Source: Podospora pseudoanserina (lineage: Eukaryota; Ascomycota; Sordariomycetes; Sordariales; Podosporaceae). From it: a DNA stretch of 64,000 nt. The notes under the pieces were generated by a model. That model made no database searches, had not been told where the DNA came from, and was given only the letters and a program-made list of their open reading frames with translations. This document shows positions 34,742 to 50,875 of this stretch, piece after piece. A program made the position numbers and the translations under genes. The stretch's first letter is position 1. Each line of letters starts with the position of its first letter. Location: NCBI RefSeq assembly GCF_035222485.1, contig NC_085920.1, positions 5,084,001-5,148,000 on the forward strand, read 5' to 3'.

Positions 34742-36407
34742 TTTGCGAGATCGACTGGCTATGTTTGGCGGGAGTGGGGGAATGGTCGTGGCGGAAGAGA
34801 GGAGGTTGTTTTGTTGGGTGACCAATATCCAGCAGGACAGTGGCGGATACGGAGTTGATAAGGCTGACTGAACAAAAAACCAAATCGGCGCCGGCTCTTG
34901 CATGCAGGGCATTCGCCCATCCGCCTCTTGGCGCCTATCGAAATGGGTTATGTAATCCCGTAGGTACCTGTTGGCTACTCCGGGCTTCGGCCAACCAATA
35001 ACAACTTCATCCCGACAGATCAAATAAAATTTCGCATTTCTATATGTATGGCACCGGATTCTGAGATAATATGCTTTTGATGATTTAGCTGGACCAGTTT
35101 GGGAATCGGTGCTCGTGGCCTTCAATTGAACCTGGCCACTCAAAGAACCTTCGCACTGAAATACAGCACACTCACCTGATAAGTTAATGCCAGCCCCGGG
35201 CCACCATCGAAACAGCTTTGGGAACTCCGAACAACTCGTTGGCACTGATGGGCTTTGACAAGCGCATGTGTGGAGAAATCCGGGAAGCATGTGTGCTTCT
35301 GGAAGAATGCGGGGGTAATGTCCATTGGTAGTTTCGCAACCGCCGTGGCACATATTGGACGGCGATGAAACCGTTCCTGAAACAGAAAATACTGGCTGAG
35401 CTCTTTCTGCGCAGCTCATGAGATTCTACTTGGGATTATCAGCGGCTGAAGGCTGGGGTGTCGATGGAATCCCAAGTTTGCATGCCGGTGCTTACAACCA
35501 GCGTCATTGACGTCGTTGTTGTGGCTGAAATTCCTGTTGCTGACAAGAGATTTGTCCAATCAGAGTTGAGCGCTGATCGCACAACGGGATGTTGCGGATG
35601 GCCAACAAGATTCAACTTCGTACGGATACGGAGAGTAAAATGAAGCTGGGAATGCCTGGTGTCATGTTCATGCTATTGTTGGAGAAAACTGACAAGGCCT
35701 CTACTGCTTTGGCTACGTAGTAAACAACCAGGCAATTCATGAGCAGCCGGCTTCATACACAGCGAGGCCTGGGTTGCGTTTATGAGCCTAAACAAGGGTT
35801 CTCCTTGGACTTGGACTTTCGAGCTTTCAGAGCTCCTTGTAAAACAGCGCTTTAGTTCATCACTAGTAGTGAGCTCTGAGTTCAGGGTTTTGTTCTATAT
35901 ATGGCCCATCAAAGAATGTGCAAGGTCTCAGCAGTCTTCATATTTCATTGAGGTTGAACACAGCACATGTGCTGGGCTGGAAGTTGTCGTCAGCGCTGGA
36001 CCTTGCAGCCGTTCCTAGGTCGGTCTGGGCAGTGGCTTGGGCGGCCTGCATTAACACTTGGTAGGCGAAAAGCAGCGTGACCCCGTTAAGAGCTATCCAA
36101 ACCCAGGTATGGGTCGGCCCAGTGTTTTTAGCGGCGCAGCCACTTTCCCTGTGCTCTCCTCTGGCCTCCTGTTCGTTTCGCCTGTCTCTTCTCATTCCGC
36201 AGAACAGTCTCGCAAGGAACATCTACATCACCTCGCAATCTCGCTCCCCCAACACACCTCCCTACGACCTTAAGGATACGAATACCATCGCTTCATACCC
36301 GCGCGAAACCATCTGCGAGCGAGTTTGCACGCCTCTTGCTGTCTTTGATTGAAATCGACCCCTTTTAAGCCACCAGTAGTCGCCAGCGACAGTCGTCACC
36401 CATCAAC
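34742..36407. other. 1.7 kb divergent intergenic region
   Basis: Promoter space for lipoyl synthase (minus) and SNC1 (plus). The lipoyl synthase frame stays open upstream to 35419 but the translation is not protein-like. No RNA gene or repeat was seen. Confidence 0.5.
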
Positions 36408-37248
36408 ATGTCTTCCGAGCCGTATGACCCTTATATCCCCGCCGGCCAGCAGGGCTCGTCGCAGGATCCCGGCAATGCCAGGACGCAAGCTTTGAAGCAG
36501 GTGGGTGATTTCGCAGTTTAACTCGACGTTCTTGAGACAAGATGGGAGACGGAGAACTTGAGTCGTTGGTCTGCCCAAGGCCGCTGTTCCCGAGAGTCCG
36601 ATCGACTGGTCCACCAGCCAACAACATCACCACCTTTCGTTCTCGCGGCATCAACAACACCACCCTTACGAACTTTGTGGGATTGAGGGATGGGGTATGA
36701 AATTGCAGCTAGTCGAGAACTTCTGCAGTGGAAAAAAAGTCATCTTTCATGCTGCGGTGATGCGCTTGGGCTGGTGTTGGGCGATGATGGCGCTTGGGTG
36801 CTATGTCGATCGGGGGTAGAGATTATGGGCAAAATTCAGGTTATTCTTTCAAAGGGAGCGAGCTAACAAATTCTCTAGCAAATCGACGAGACTGTCGATG
36901 TCATGCGCAAGAATGTCAACAAGGTCGCCGAGCGTGGTGAGCACCTTGATAGTCTCCAGAACAAGACCGACGATTTGGCCATGTCCGCACAAAATTTCCG
37001 CCGTGGTGCCAACCAAGTCCGCAAGAAGATGTGGTGGAAGGTATGAATACTTCAAGTCTGAATTGGTTGGTACAGGATGCTAACATTTCGGCTACAGGAC
37101 ATGAAGATGCGCATCTGGCTCATTGTCGGTATTATCGTCCTTCTCGCCATCATTATCATCCCTGCGGGTATGTACACCACAATGGTCGCGGCATCGAATG
37201 TTTTAGTTTCCATGCTAACCACACCCTACAGTTGTTGCTACGAGATAA
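36408..37248 (+). CDS. SNC1: synaptobrevin-type v-SNARE (Snc1/2)
   Basis: R-SNARE that drives fusion of secretory vesicles with the plasma membrane. Exons 36408-36500, 36879-37040, 37098-37167 and 37232-37248 give 113 aa, the usual size. The N terminus is a short Pro/Gly/Gln-rich segment. The SNARE motif is in exon 2: [20 protein letters not shown] and [20 protein letters not shown], with the zero-layer Arg in [10 protein letters not shown]. The KKMWWK juxtamembrane motif precedes a single C-terminal anchor, residues ~86-108. The last exon encodes only VVATR. Intron 1 is 378 bp, far longer than its neighbours; the other two are 57 and 64 bp. Confidence 0.95.
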
Positions 37249-41346
<4,098 letters not shown>

Positions 41347-42327
41347 GATGCGGAAGCAAGTCTTATACAGCATACTCGTACATATATATTTTGCAAGCAG
41401 GTTCTGGTGTGGTTCATCAAGGGGTGCCATCCCCATCGATTGCCACTCATTGTTAGCGGGAGAAAGCTTTTCTTGGGTTTCATGTTCATGTTCATTCCGT
41501 ACGGATTATACATATTTGATGCGATGGTGGTGGACACTTTGGGTTTCCTTGTTGTCTTATGGAGTTCAAGGGGAACTCGAAAACGGTTATTCGGCTGGCA
41601 TTGAAGAAAGAAGCGGGTTTGTTTTGAACTCGGATGGTTAGTTTTTGTAAAAAGCTGTATGGAGAAAAGCGTTTCTAGAAGCCGCAACAGGGGGCGGTTG
41701 TGATGATGAGCTGGGTGGAGTTGTGTCGGTTATATCCAGCGAAGCACTTGACTCAATCGGGTAGGTCAATTGCGAAGCCGGTTATCATTCGTCAATTGAG
41801 CTGATCAAGGTTTATTTACGGCCTTTGTCTCCAACATCAGAATCTGAAGGTGGCGGGTTACTGTGTACTGTTGGAGAGGTTGCGGCGAGGTTGAATGTGC
41901 CGTTTCAACGCTCTTTCCGCCAGTTGAGCTTACAAGTAGACCAGAGAAAGCACAGCAAACGCCCAGTGGCAACTCCTGCTTCCAAAGGGTAGGTGAGGTC
42001 AAGTGTGGAGACCTTTGAACACCTGATAAACCGTCCGGGTTTCCCCTTTTGCTTTGATGTTTTTCCCGCATCTTTTTGAGCCCCTCATGTGAAAGCCTAC
42101 CCCTCCATTGCTTTTCAAGTCATCTCCACCACTCAGCCGGTAGCATCACGTACTCATCGCCAGAAGTCGGATTCCTCGGCTTATAACTTTGGCTCTTATC
42201 GTCACACTTTTTGGGAATTTTCATTCACTTCTTTGTTACGAGTCCTGAGACGAAGTCATACTCGACTTACGTCACCAACACAGAAAACTTTCAGTAACCG
42301 TCGAGCTCCAAAACACCACAGTTCAAA
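41347..42327. other. intergenic region between arg-6 and the NAD-pathway gene
   Basis: No gene was recognised. A second TGACTCA occurs at 41749-41755 and may be chance. Confidence 0.5.
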
Positions 42328-43307
42328 ATGATGGACCTCCCCATCGACCACGGCCACCTCGAGCACCTCTTGCCTGCCTCATGGAAAACCTCCATCACGG
42401 CCTGGCTGGCAGAGGACACCCCCTCCTTTGACGTCGGCGGCTTCGTCGTCGGCTCCGACCTCCGCACCGCCACCCTGTGGGGAAAATCCTCTGGCATCCT
42501 GGCGGGCGTCCCCTTCTTCAACGAGGTGTTCACCCAGTGCGGCTGCACGGTTGAGTGGCACGCCCGCGAGGGCTCCCACGTGGAGACGCACGGGGGTAAA
42601 AAGGCACTGGCTACCGTTACGGGACCTGCGCATGGGCTTTTGGAGGGCGAGCGTGTCGCTCTGAACATCCTTGCGCGGTGCTCGGGGGTTGCGACCATGA
42701 GCAGGCGGCTGCTGGTTAACCTGCGGAGCGCGGGGTACAAGGGGATTTTGGCGGGGACGAGGAAGACGACGCCGGGGTTTAGGCTGGTGGAAAAGTATGG
42801 GATGCTGGTTGGGGGGGCGGATACTCACAGGATGGATTTGAGCACAATGACGATGTTGAAGGATAATCATGTTTGGAGCCGGGGGAGTATTACGCAGGCG
42901 GTGAAGGCTGCGAAGGCGGCGGGGGTTTAGTTTGAAGGTGGAGGTGGAGGTACAGAGTGAGGAGGAGGCGGACGAGGCGATTAGGGCGGGGGCGGATGTT
43001 ATTATGCTGGATAATTTTACCGGGGAGGGGGTGAAGGTTGCGGCGCGGAGTTTGAGGGAGAGGTGGAAGGGTGAGAGGGAGTTTTTGTTGGAGGTTTCGG
43101 GGGGGTTGACGGAGGATAATGCGGAGAGTTATATTTGCAATGGTGAGTTTTCTTTGGGTTGTGAGGGGGATGGATATCTGCTAACGGCGGTGAAAAACAG
43201 ATATCGATATCCTTTCCACGAGCTCGATTCATCAGGGGGTGCGCCATATTGACTTTTCGCTGAAGATTAACGTGGAAAAAGGCCAGGGCCCCGAGGTGGC
43301 TAGCTGA
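42328..43307 (+). CDS. BNA6: quinolinate phosphoribosyltransferase, frame broken once
   Basis: Converts quinolinate and PRPP to nicotinate mononucleotide, CO2 and PPi in de novo NAD synthesis. Part 1 (42328 to about 42925) encodes the N-terminal sandwich domain and barrel entry: [87 protein letters not shown]. The frame then hits TAG right after a G5 run at 42921-42925. The +1 frame continues the same protein: [44 protein letters not shown] 58-bp intron (43143-43200) precedes [21 protein letters not shown] single-base change in the G run explains it. Sequencing error, a recent null allele and a pseudogene remain possible; the downstream frame has no other damage. Two adjacent ATGs start the gene. 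Confidence 0.88.
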
Positions 43308-44295
43308 ATTTTAGGGGTCTCAGAGGTCTTTTCTCATCAACAGCTGTATTTCTGCACATGATTGGGTTTGTCGATTAGCGATTAGACATGTTCATGGCTA
43401 GCAGGGGCAGGCAGATGACCTGACGCATGACAACAGAAGTTTCTTTTTTGGTTGACAGCTCAAACTCCCTTGTTGGATGAGATATTCCGCGGAGAGGCTT
43501 CCTGCAAGGAACTTGATCAGATGCAGATGCTTGTTGCATGTGTTTGCTTTCTGCCTGGCTCCTTACCTGTGGTAGTCTCCGTTTAGAAGTAAATCCAATA
43601 TTGCTGGCAATACCACCCACCCTCCGGCCATGCAAAACCCCCTGCAGCAAGAATTAATTTCTTCTACTTTTCGTCCGTCCAGGCTGGAGGATGCCCGGGG
43701 TCCGGGGTCTCCGACACGGCAGATACCCCTGTTCCCACGTGGCTATCCCGACGTCCCTTTTCTCTTTCTGGTAGTTATACGTTTCGGGGAGCAGTGATGC
43801 TCGGCTGCGGCACAGGAGATGGAGGGATGGCCATGAGGCAGCAGGGAATCTATGCGAGGGGGTGGGATATCCATATTCGACCATCATAGGAGAGACGGGG
43901 GTGCCTAGTTGTTGTTTTGGAGTAACCACACCCCTTATGTTGCTTTGGCGGAAGGCCATGTTTTGGATGGTCACAAGACGGAGCTGGTCGTTAAATCTTT
44001 TGTGGGCTACCAAGTAAGTTACTTAAGGTAAAACAGATCTGGTCTGCATCAGGATGAGCTTGCATCAAGTTCCAAAGTACACAACCGGATACGGGCATCG
44101 TTGTAAAAGAGTTCATTAGAAAGAGGCACAAAATAGAAAATAAATCCAGAATCTGTATTCTGACCCCCGGGTCTACCAATCTTCGTAGTCATAGTCCTCC
44201 AAGAGAATTCCCGCCATCCTCCCCAATTCCCTTTGCTTCCAATCACAGTAATTATCCTCGTGTTTGGGTGCACACCATGCCAATATCTCGTCCCT
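43308..44295. other. 1 kb intergenic region
   Basis: Start of the accessory stretch. No ORF with recognisable content and no repeat. Confidence 0.45.
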
Positions 44296-45063
44296 CTAAT
44301 GCTCACCGATCTCCTCCGAGTAGTCTTCTATGGTGCGTTGAACTGCAGCCATGACACTGTTCCACATATCCAAACTGACTGTGTCACTTATTCTTTCATT
44401 CCGCCTCAGGTCACAGATATCGACTGAGACCTGACGAAAAAAACTCCGCCTATCATCGCCATCTCCCATCTGCTCTCGGAACAAGGTGTGGGAGACTGGA
44501 TTTTGCTTTGCGTAGAGCTGGAGCTGGAGTATGCAAGCCAGAAGGTTTCGTCTGGCGTGCTCCAAGGAATTGCCTGATAGCTGAGTCTCTTGATCAGTTC
44601 TATCATAGGGCCTGGAGGGTTGTCCTTCGGTGGCGGCAAAAGATGGATGTGAGAGCACCACCGCCTGCATAATTTCAACTCGTGCCTGGTGGCCTGGAAG
44701 ATATCAAGCCACGGCATCCTGAGGAATTGAATAGAGACCATCTCTTCTGTGCACCATACCGTGGATGTGTGCCCCCCCCCCCCCACAACGTCCATCACCG
44801 GACCCACCACAATCGAGCGTGAATGGTGACGGGGTTCAAAGCCATGACGCTTTGCGTCTCTGGCTTCGCTCACTACCAGTGGCGAATAGTAGCCGTATGG
44901 TAGATACCAAACGTCTCGCAGAAAGTCTTCCAACTTCCAACGTGCCTTGTGATAACGCTCATCTTCACAGAGTCTCTGGTTAATAACACCCTTGGAGCGC
45001 GAGGGGGTCCAATCTACGCAGTAGCCGAGTTCTGTATCCTCGTAGAGGCCGTATTCATCTGCT
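44296..45063 (-). CDS. hypothetical protein, 5' end unresolved
   Basis: I do not recognise this protein. A coding-like segment starts after a TTTACAG acceptor at 45063 and reads ADEYGLYEDTELGYCVDWTP, then EDFLRDVWYLPYGYYSPLVV. It contains a C13 tract on the plus strand (44772-44784) that encodes four glycines. A possible 74-bp intron (44686-44759, GTATGG donor) switches to a second frame that reads SLEHARRNLLACILQLQLYA and ends EEIGEH at 44296. No upstream exon with a start codon was identified. The alternative to the intron is a length change in the homopolymer or gene decay. There is no signal peptide or known domain. Confidence 0.35.
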
Positions 45064-48000
45064 CTGTAAATATATGATCAACCACTTTGAACGGCTCTTT
45101 TCGCTCTCGGTTTTAAACCTGGCTGCAGATGCATGTCACAGCGCCTCCCCCCTCACTGGCGGCCGCTCGACCCCACAAAATAAGCACGGAAAAAGCAGCC
45201 TGCCAGTTCCCTTGGGCGCAAAAGACGGAACTATCTCCGAGTCTTCTTCACGAATTAAGCAGGCCGAAGCTTTGTCGATTTTCTTCTTCCTTTTGAACTC
45301 TCCCACCAATTACCCCCTGTCAGCTCTTCTAATGCAAGCTGCAGCTAGCAACGCTCAGGGGCCCCTGAAACTGCAGTGCTGTATGTAAAGATAACCGACA
45401 ACACCCTTCTGGGGGCTGCTGATGGCTGCGAAGAACCAAAACTCGCCTGCGATTGGATCTTGAGTATGTCGCCTTCAGGACTCGCAACATGTTGTTACTG
45501 TATCTTGACTTGCACGAGATGTCGACGCAGATGGGCAATGTATGTTTCTAGTCTACGGTACCTACGTATCTGAAGCACCACATGCTTCCTCGTCGGATGC
45601 CTGATTCGACGTTTTCATGAACGCATTCGTTCAGAAGGATGAGCCATTCAAGGTTTAGCAGCATCCCCACAGATCGCGCGCAAAAAGTCTGTATACTTCA
45701 ACAAGGACGTCGCACAGTGGGCATCTCCCACCCAGGTGCCTACCAACCACACCCGGTCGCTTCTCGCATTCGCATTCTGTACTTACGCCCCGCAACTCCG
45801 CCCCCCTGACAAACGTCACGCTCGATCAGAGGAGGAGGAGGAGGCTCCCAATTTCCACGTGGCTAGGTTGCATTGAAGGATCATGTGCCTGGTATGGTTG
45901 TCAAGATGCCTGCGGTTTATCTACCCCCTGCTTTATACATTGATGGCGTACTACGGGATGCATCTGTCAAATGTCAGTTTTTTTGACTTTTGATTTGTGG
46001 AGGTTGATGTCTCAGCTTCTGCAGCTGGATAATTTCGCATGCGGACCCCAATGGCACTTCATTTTTAAGTGTGCAGTTGATACTGGGACTGGGAGGGCTG
46101 TTGATGGTGTTTTCGACATCAGTCCTATCCCACACCCCCTTCCCTTCTTTGTTTAGTGGTCGTCGGGAAGTCCGGGAATAGCGTAGTGGGTGAGCGGTGT
46201 GTGCGGTTGAGATCTACTACCGAGGTTTTTACAGCCTTGTCTTTGTTGTCGTCATGGGTTCTGCTTGGTACCTTATCCAGCACTTCGTTTTGAGAGAGAG
46301 GAAGAGAGACAAGGCGGCAGATCGGGCTGAGAGATGATGCAAGTACCGTTGTATGTCGCTTTTTCAGGAAAACGAGGGGGGAAATGCGGGATGTCTGGTT
46401 CGTCTCGAGGATGCGTGGTTAGGTATTCTGCGGAGACTGGAGATATGGGGGGCCTGGGGCTCGATGGGCAGACTGCCGTTGCTACACCTGGAGGAGTATC
46501 TCATCAGTATAAGAGGTGAGCTTGCCGACTTTCCTGTCTCGTTCCGCGTCCCTCATGGAAGACAAGATTTTACCATCTATACACATCCAACACTTACCCT
46601 TGAACACATTCTTCTCTTCATCCCAGCGCCACATGCACTCATGTATGCTACCTGGCTCCTCACACCAAACAACAATGCCAACCAACCCCCCCCCACCCAC
46701 TGAATGGACCCTCCTCTACATCCAAACCACCCAGACATCTCACCAGCAAAGACAAGACCACACCACAGACATCCAGCAGTCAAAACAAGCCTACCAAGCT
46801 GCCACTCAAAGAAAAGTACAAGAGGACATCGGCTCTCTACTGGATACTCCACCATCAAAACCGCAACAGGAGCAACGGCCACTCACCATTTCACGTCGTT
46901 CTCGCCCTAGGAACTGAGCCAAACACCCCAATAGTTACATGAACTGCCCTGTCATCAGACAATCCGGGAGGGCGAGAGAGGGGTGTACTACTGGTCCGCG
47001 AGTAAGCCAGCGGCAATGGCGGCATTGCACTCTTCGGCTCTCGTTCATGACGATCGTAACAACAAGCGGTGGAGGATTGAAGTCGAGAAATGTGGAGGAG
47101 GCGGTGGCGGGAACGGATAACGGATGCGGGAACTGAGCACGAACCGGTTGGTTGGCGAGCGAGCAAAGCCCGCGCAGCGAGGCCACACTATGGCTGGGTG
47201 GTGTGGCTTCAGTAGCATTTCTGGAGGGGTGACAAACAAGAGTGGGATTGATGAACTGGGATGAAGAGACGAATGCATAAAAGGGGTTGTTTGCTAGCGG
47301 GGTTTCCTCTTGTTTTCTGGCTATAATTAGGTGACCGATCGTTTCCTTGCTGGCCAGGGAATGGGTATGGATTGGGTTTCTGTCTGGAAAGAGGAGGTTG
47401 TCATATTGGTTGGCCTGGAAGCCGGGCCTTGGGGGTGTGCGGTTAGAGGGGGTTGACGAATTGTTTGTCGAGTATCTGGTTGGCTGGCTGGGGCGTTGGT
47501 GACACAAACAGCACGTTTCTTTCTCCTGCGGCGTTGGGGGGTCTCTTGGGTTGGCGAGCACGCGGGGCATCGATTCGGAAGACGTAGGCGAAATGATCCT
47601 AGTCTATTCTTCGTTCACAGATCATGGCTTTTTTTGTAGGTTGGGTAGCAAGATGTGATTTGGTAGCGTGTCTTGATTTGGTAGCGTGTCTCGAACCCGG
47701 AGATGCGTGCTGGCGATGAACCGGAGAACACTCCGGTCGAGATTGTTTGCTACCTACCTCATCTATTGTTCTGGTTAATATGCGAGGCGTCATATCCCAT
47801 GTAAGCAGCCCAGTCTCATCTGACAAGATCGCCGTGATACCCGTACTGAGGAAATGCAGGTGCTGATAATTTTGTTAAAGCCTGTGGCGCAAATAACCAC
47901 ACTTCCTCAAAGCCGTTGAAGAATGAGCCTCTTGGGTGCAGGTGAGGCAACGTTCCACATCGATCTCACTTGACTTGAGGTCGTCCAATGATACAAGGCA

Positions 48001-49109
48001 GAAGAAGTTGGGAAAAGGTATGCAAGCAGAGGAGGCTCTGAAAGTGCACTTCTTTTTCATCTCTTCTTTGAAGAGAGAACATGAAGATGCGGAGCGGGAG
48101 CGGGAGGGCGCTCCCAGAAAGTGGGAGCAAAATCCAACAAGTGCTCAAACCGAAGCGCAGAATCGGATGAAGAACCGGATAACGGCTGCTCGCCTGTGAC
48201 GATACGCGACTGCCAACCGGAGGAGGGGATAGGAAGAGTGCCAAGTTTGTGAGAAGTGATAGGTTGGCCTCGCTGGTCTCCTCTTGTCCACATCCTCCGC
48301 AATCTCTCAGCCTTCCCCTTTTCGTCTTACCGATTGAAAGTGCAGATTGGGCTACATAAAGAGGCCAGAGAAGATGGATCTGAATAAAATATAGACACCG
48401 AAACATGGCGATGAACAGGATCTTGTCTCCTGGTTTTTGGCATAGAAGTTCTCCAAGCCAATATTGTTGGTTGACATGACGTTGGGCATTGTTCTCGGCG
48501 GCCAGCCTGATGGGATGTTACCCGCAGAAAATATAATCTCGGTTCGTCATTGAACACCACCCCGAGTCTAGAATGTTTGAGGCGAGAGTAAATGCCTCAG
48601 TTTGACGCATGCTGCGAGCAGCTTGCCGGCTTCTTTTGACACTCGTCAAGCTCCTCCCCGTCTGCAGCAACCCCCGTGTATTTCCTTCGCCATCCAATCA
48701 GCACGTCACCGGTTTCCTGCATAAGGCTTGATGTTCTCACTCTTTCATCTTCGGGTCTTCCATGGTCTTGCTCATTCATTGTATTCACCGCCATTCCTAT
48801 CCCCAAATGTGATTCGACCGTTTCATCGCTCTTGGTTAGGTATATCCAAGTACTTCAGTGTATTGTTTGGGTACCTTTTATGATTTCATGTTGTTGATGA
48901 GCCCGACGTATGGTGGGTTCCGCATGCATCACCACACTCCGGTAGCCTCCCGTAAAAATGTGGGGGAAACAGGAGTAGAAAGGATATGCGAAACGTCACA
49001 CCGCAGCGGCTGATGGCCGCCTCGAAATCTTTATGGGATGGAAGAGATAAGAGGACTGGCCAAAAGCGATTCAAGCCTCGATTAACCGTCCCCTCTTCTC
49101 TTGTTGTTT
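45064..49109. other. 4 kb region with unresolved exon-like ORFs
   Basis: No recognisable gene. A plus-strand segment at about 46369-46515 (NAGCLVRLEDAWLGILRRLE, ending at a GTGAGC donor) looks exon-like and could splice near 46626, but no start was found. A minus-strand ORF 47570-46935 is Pro/Asn-rich and probably spurious. Two perfect 18-bp copies lie at 47656-47691. Confidence 0.4.
47656..47691. repeat. 18-bp direct tandem duplication
   Basis: Two perfect adjacent copies of TGATTTGGTAGCGTGTCT. No function is implied. Confidence 0.9.
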
Positions 49110-50047
49110 TCAGGGGAAGAGGATATGGTTACTGAGTGCCACCGCCGTGCTTTCTCGTGGGTTATCCAAAGTTCTCACGGTTTCACATAGAACATTTTCC
49201 GACGGCTGCTGATGATCTGAAGGGCGGTGTACATCTGTGAAATGGGTGGTCAGCAAAGCTGCCCCTGATTCTGCGAGTAAGCACGGGTGAGAAGTTTGGG
49301 CAAACGTCAACTGGTCTGTCGCGCCACAACTACCCCATGGACTCCAGCAAGAATTGTTGTCTACAATGGTGATGAGTTTCCCCTCATGCCGGAGGAAAGC
49401 GAGGCTCGTCCCATAACGCTCTGTGGGCAACGAGCTGCCTGCAAATGTCTCCGTGTCGCCTTGGGCCGCGAAGTTCTGACAACGTGACGGCAAAAGGGCA
49501 GCGCATTTCGGGTGTGATATCCGGTTTTACAACCGGCGAGGGCTTGTGATAAGAGGCTATGGCCTTCCAGGTAGAGATCACTGCTCACCAAAGAAGGGAT
49601 GAACCTTGCTGGTCTCCACAGCTGTATTGTCTGAAAGGCTACGACTCACCAAGTCGATATCCATAGCTGCCCAACCCCTCGGGAAAGGCGCAGAGAGCAC
49701 TCTGGAAAAGCGAATAAGCCGGCTGAAGCGGCGATGGCCCCTGTTCCCCTGGTCTGCAGCGTTCCGTGCAGGACAAGTCCCATACCCGGGTGTGTCCGAG
49801 CCGTATAAGTGAACGGCAAAATGCCATCCGGTCTGGATATGAGCCAGTCATAACTGTTCTGAAGCGACAGTCCTGATAATAGACTAGTCCAACGTGTGTC
49901 GTTGAGCGAGTGAGGGTAGATACATACCACACCGCTATTTTGAGCCGCACCAACAGGACTGAAGTTGAATATCTTCTGGAGATCTCCAAGTGAAGCGCAT
50001 TCTGAGGACCGACCCAGGAAAGATAGGCGTTCAGCAAAAGACCGCAT
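49110..50047 (-). CDS. candidate four-exon orphan gene
   Basis: Not recognised. From the ATG at 50047 a chain of short exons can be built with intron sizes typical of this genome: 50047-49928, 49872-49650, 49580-49531 and 49475-49110, with introns of 55, 69 and 55 bp (donors GTATGT, GTGAGT, GTAAAA). The join keeps one frame for 252 aa: MRSFAERLSFLGRSSECASL, then RFRTVMTGSYPDRMAFCRSL, STWKAIASYHKPSPV, and finally FAGSSLPTERYGTSLAFLRH and GKLITIVDNNSCWSPW. There is no domain, signal peptide or membrane helix that I recognise. The first two exons are the best supported; the third and fourth are weaker. Confidence 0.35.
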
Positions 50048-50464
50048 AGTTCTTTAGACGACTCCTTCAACTACCACATCTCTCTCTGAGGCGTCATTGC
50101 ATTTTCCCGAGGATTCCACACTCCAAATCCTGAGATATTGGACTCGGTGTGGTGTAAATATGTGCCTTCCTGTCGCTTGATTACAACCAGTGTAGCAAGC
50201 AAGGAAGGGGCGCCGCGGTAGGCGGGACTCCGTCTTCTGGCTCACATAATCGAAACCTGTGACGTCTCAAGAGGGGTACCGTGACAGAAGCTGCACGAAC
50301 ATTACAGCATAGCACTTGGAATGTGTGGTTTATAAAAGCGTAGAAGTCCGGATATTCCTTCGTCAAGATCAGTCTTCCTACATTCACACTTCAGATCAGC
50401 GTCCCAGTATCCAAAACCAGAACAGTAGCTCAAGACCACCTTACCCAAGACACCGTACTTCAAC

Positions 50465-50875
50465 ATGACTTTGATAAAAAATGAAGAGCAAACCACATCG
50501 TCAACCGGCCCAACAATCACCCCTCTTTCATCCTACCCAGCCATGCTCCGTCTTGACGAGGACGAGGAGGATGCTTCGTACGGGATTTCCTCTGAGAAAG
50601 GCCCCTCTGGCAGCTACGTTGCTGCGTACCCGGAATCTGACGACAGATTGGCGACGGGCAAGACCAACCAAGAGAATCTCAGCCATGTTGACGCTCGCTT
50701 CATGTCGACAACGGGAACAGGGCGGGATGATGCCGCTAATCGGATAGAACTGGACAAGGAGATGAAGAAAATCAAGGACACGTGCTTGGTTTCAGTTCGA
50801 GATGAACTAGGCCGAAGTTTGACTTGGTACGTCACAGGCCAGCTACCAGTCTTGAAAGGTTGGGCTTTATGCTAA
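50465..50875 (+). CDS. hypothetical acidic protein
   Basis: Not recognised. A single open frame of 136 aa starts at an ATG in good context (50465). It is hydrophilic, rich in Asp, Glu, Ser and Thr (RLDEDEEDASYGISSEKGPS), with a helical charged segment AANRIELDKEMKKIKDTCLV near residue 100. A GTACGT donor-like sequence near 50828 and a GCTAACAG acceptor-like sequence near 50878 suggest an intron, but the join stops the frame at once in every way I tried. So the 3' end is uncertain. A second coding-like segment lies at 50880-51114. Confidence 0.35.
   Translation: MTLIKNEEQTTSSTGPTITPLSSYPAMLRLDEDEEDASYGISSEKGPSGSYVAAYPESDDRLATGKTNQENLSHVDARFMSTTGTGRDDAANRIELDKEMKKIKDTCLVSVRDELGRSLTWYVTGQLPVLKGWALC

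Noticed and set aside
46935-47570. 211-codon minus-strand ORF starting at a true ATG
   Set aside because: It is Pro/Asn/Ser-rich with no heptads, domain or codon bias and could be chance in this composition. A CxxC near the N terminus is not enough.
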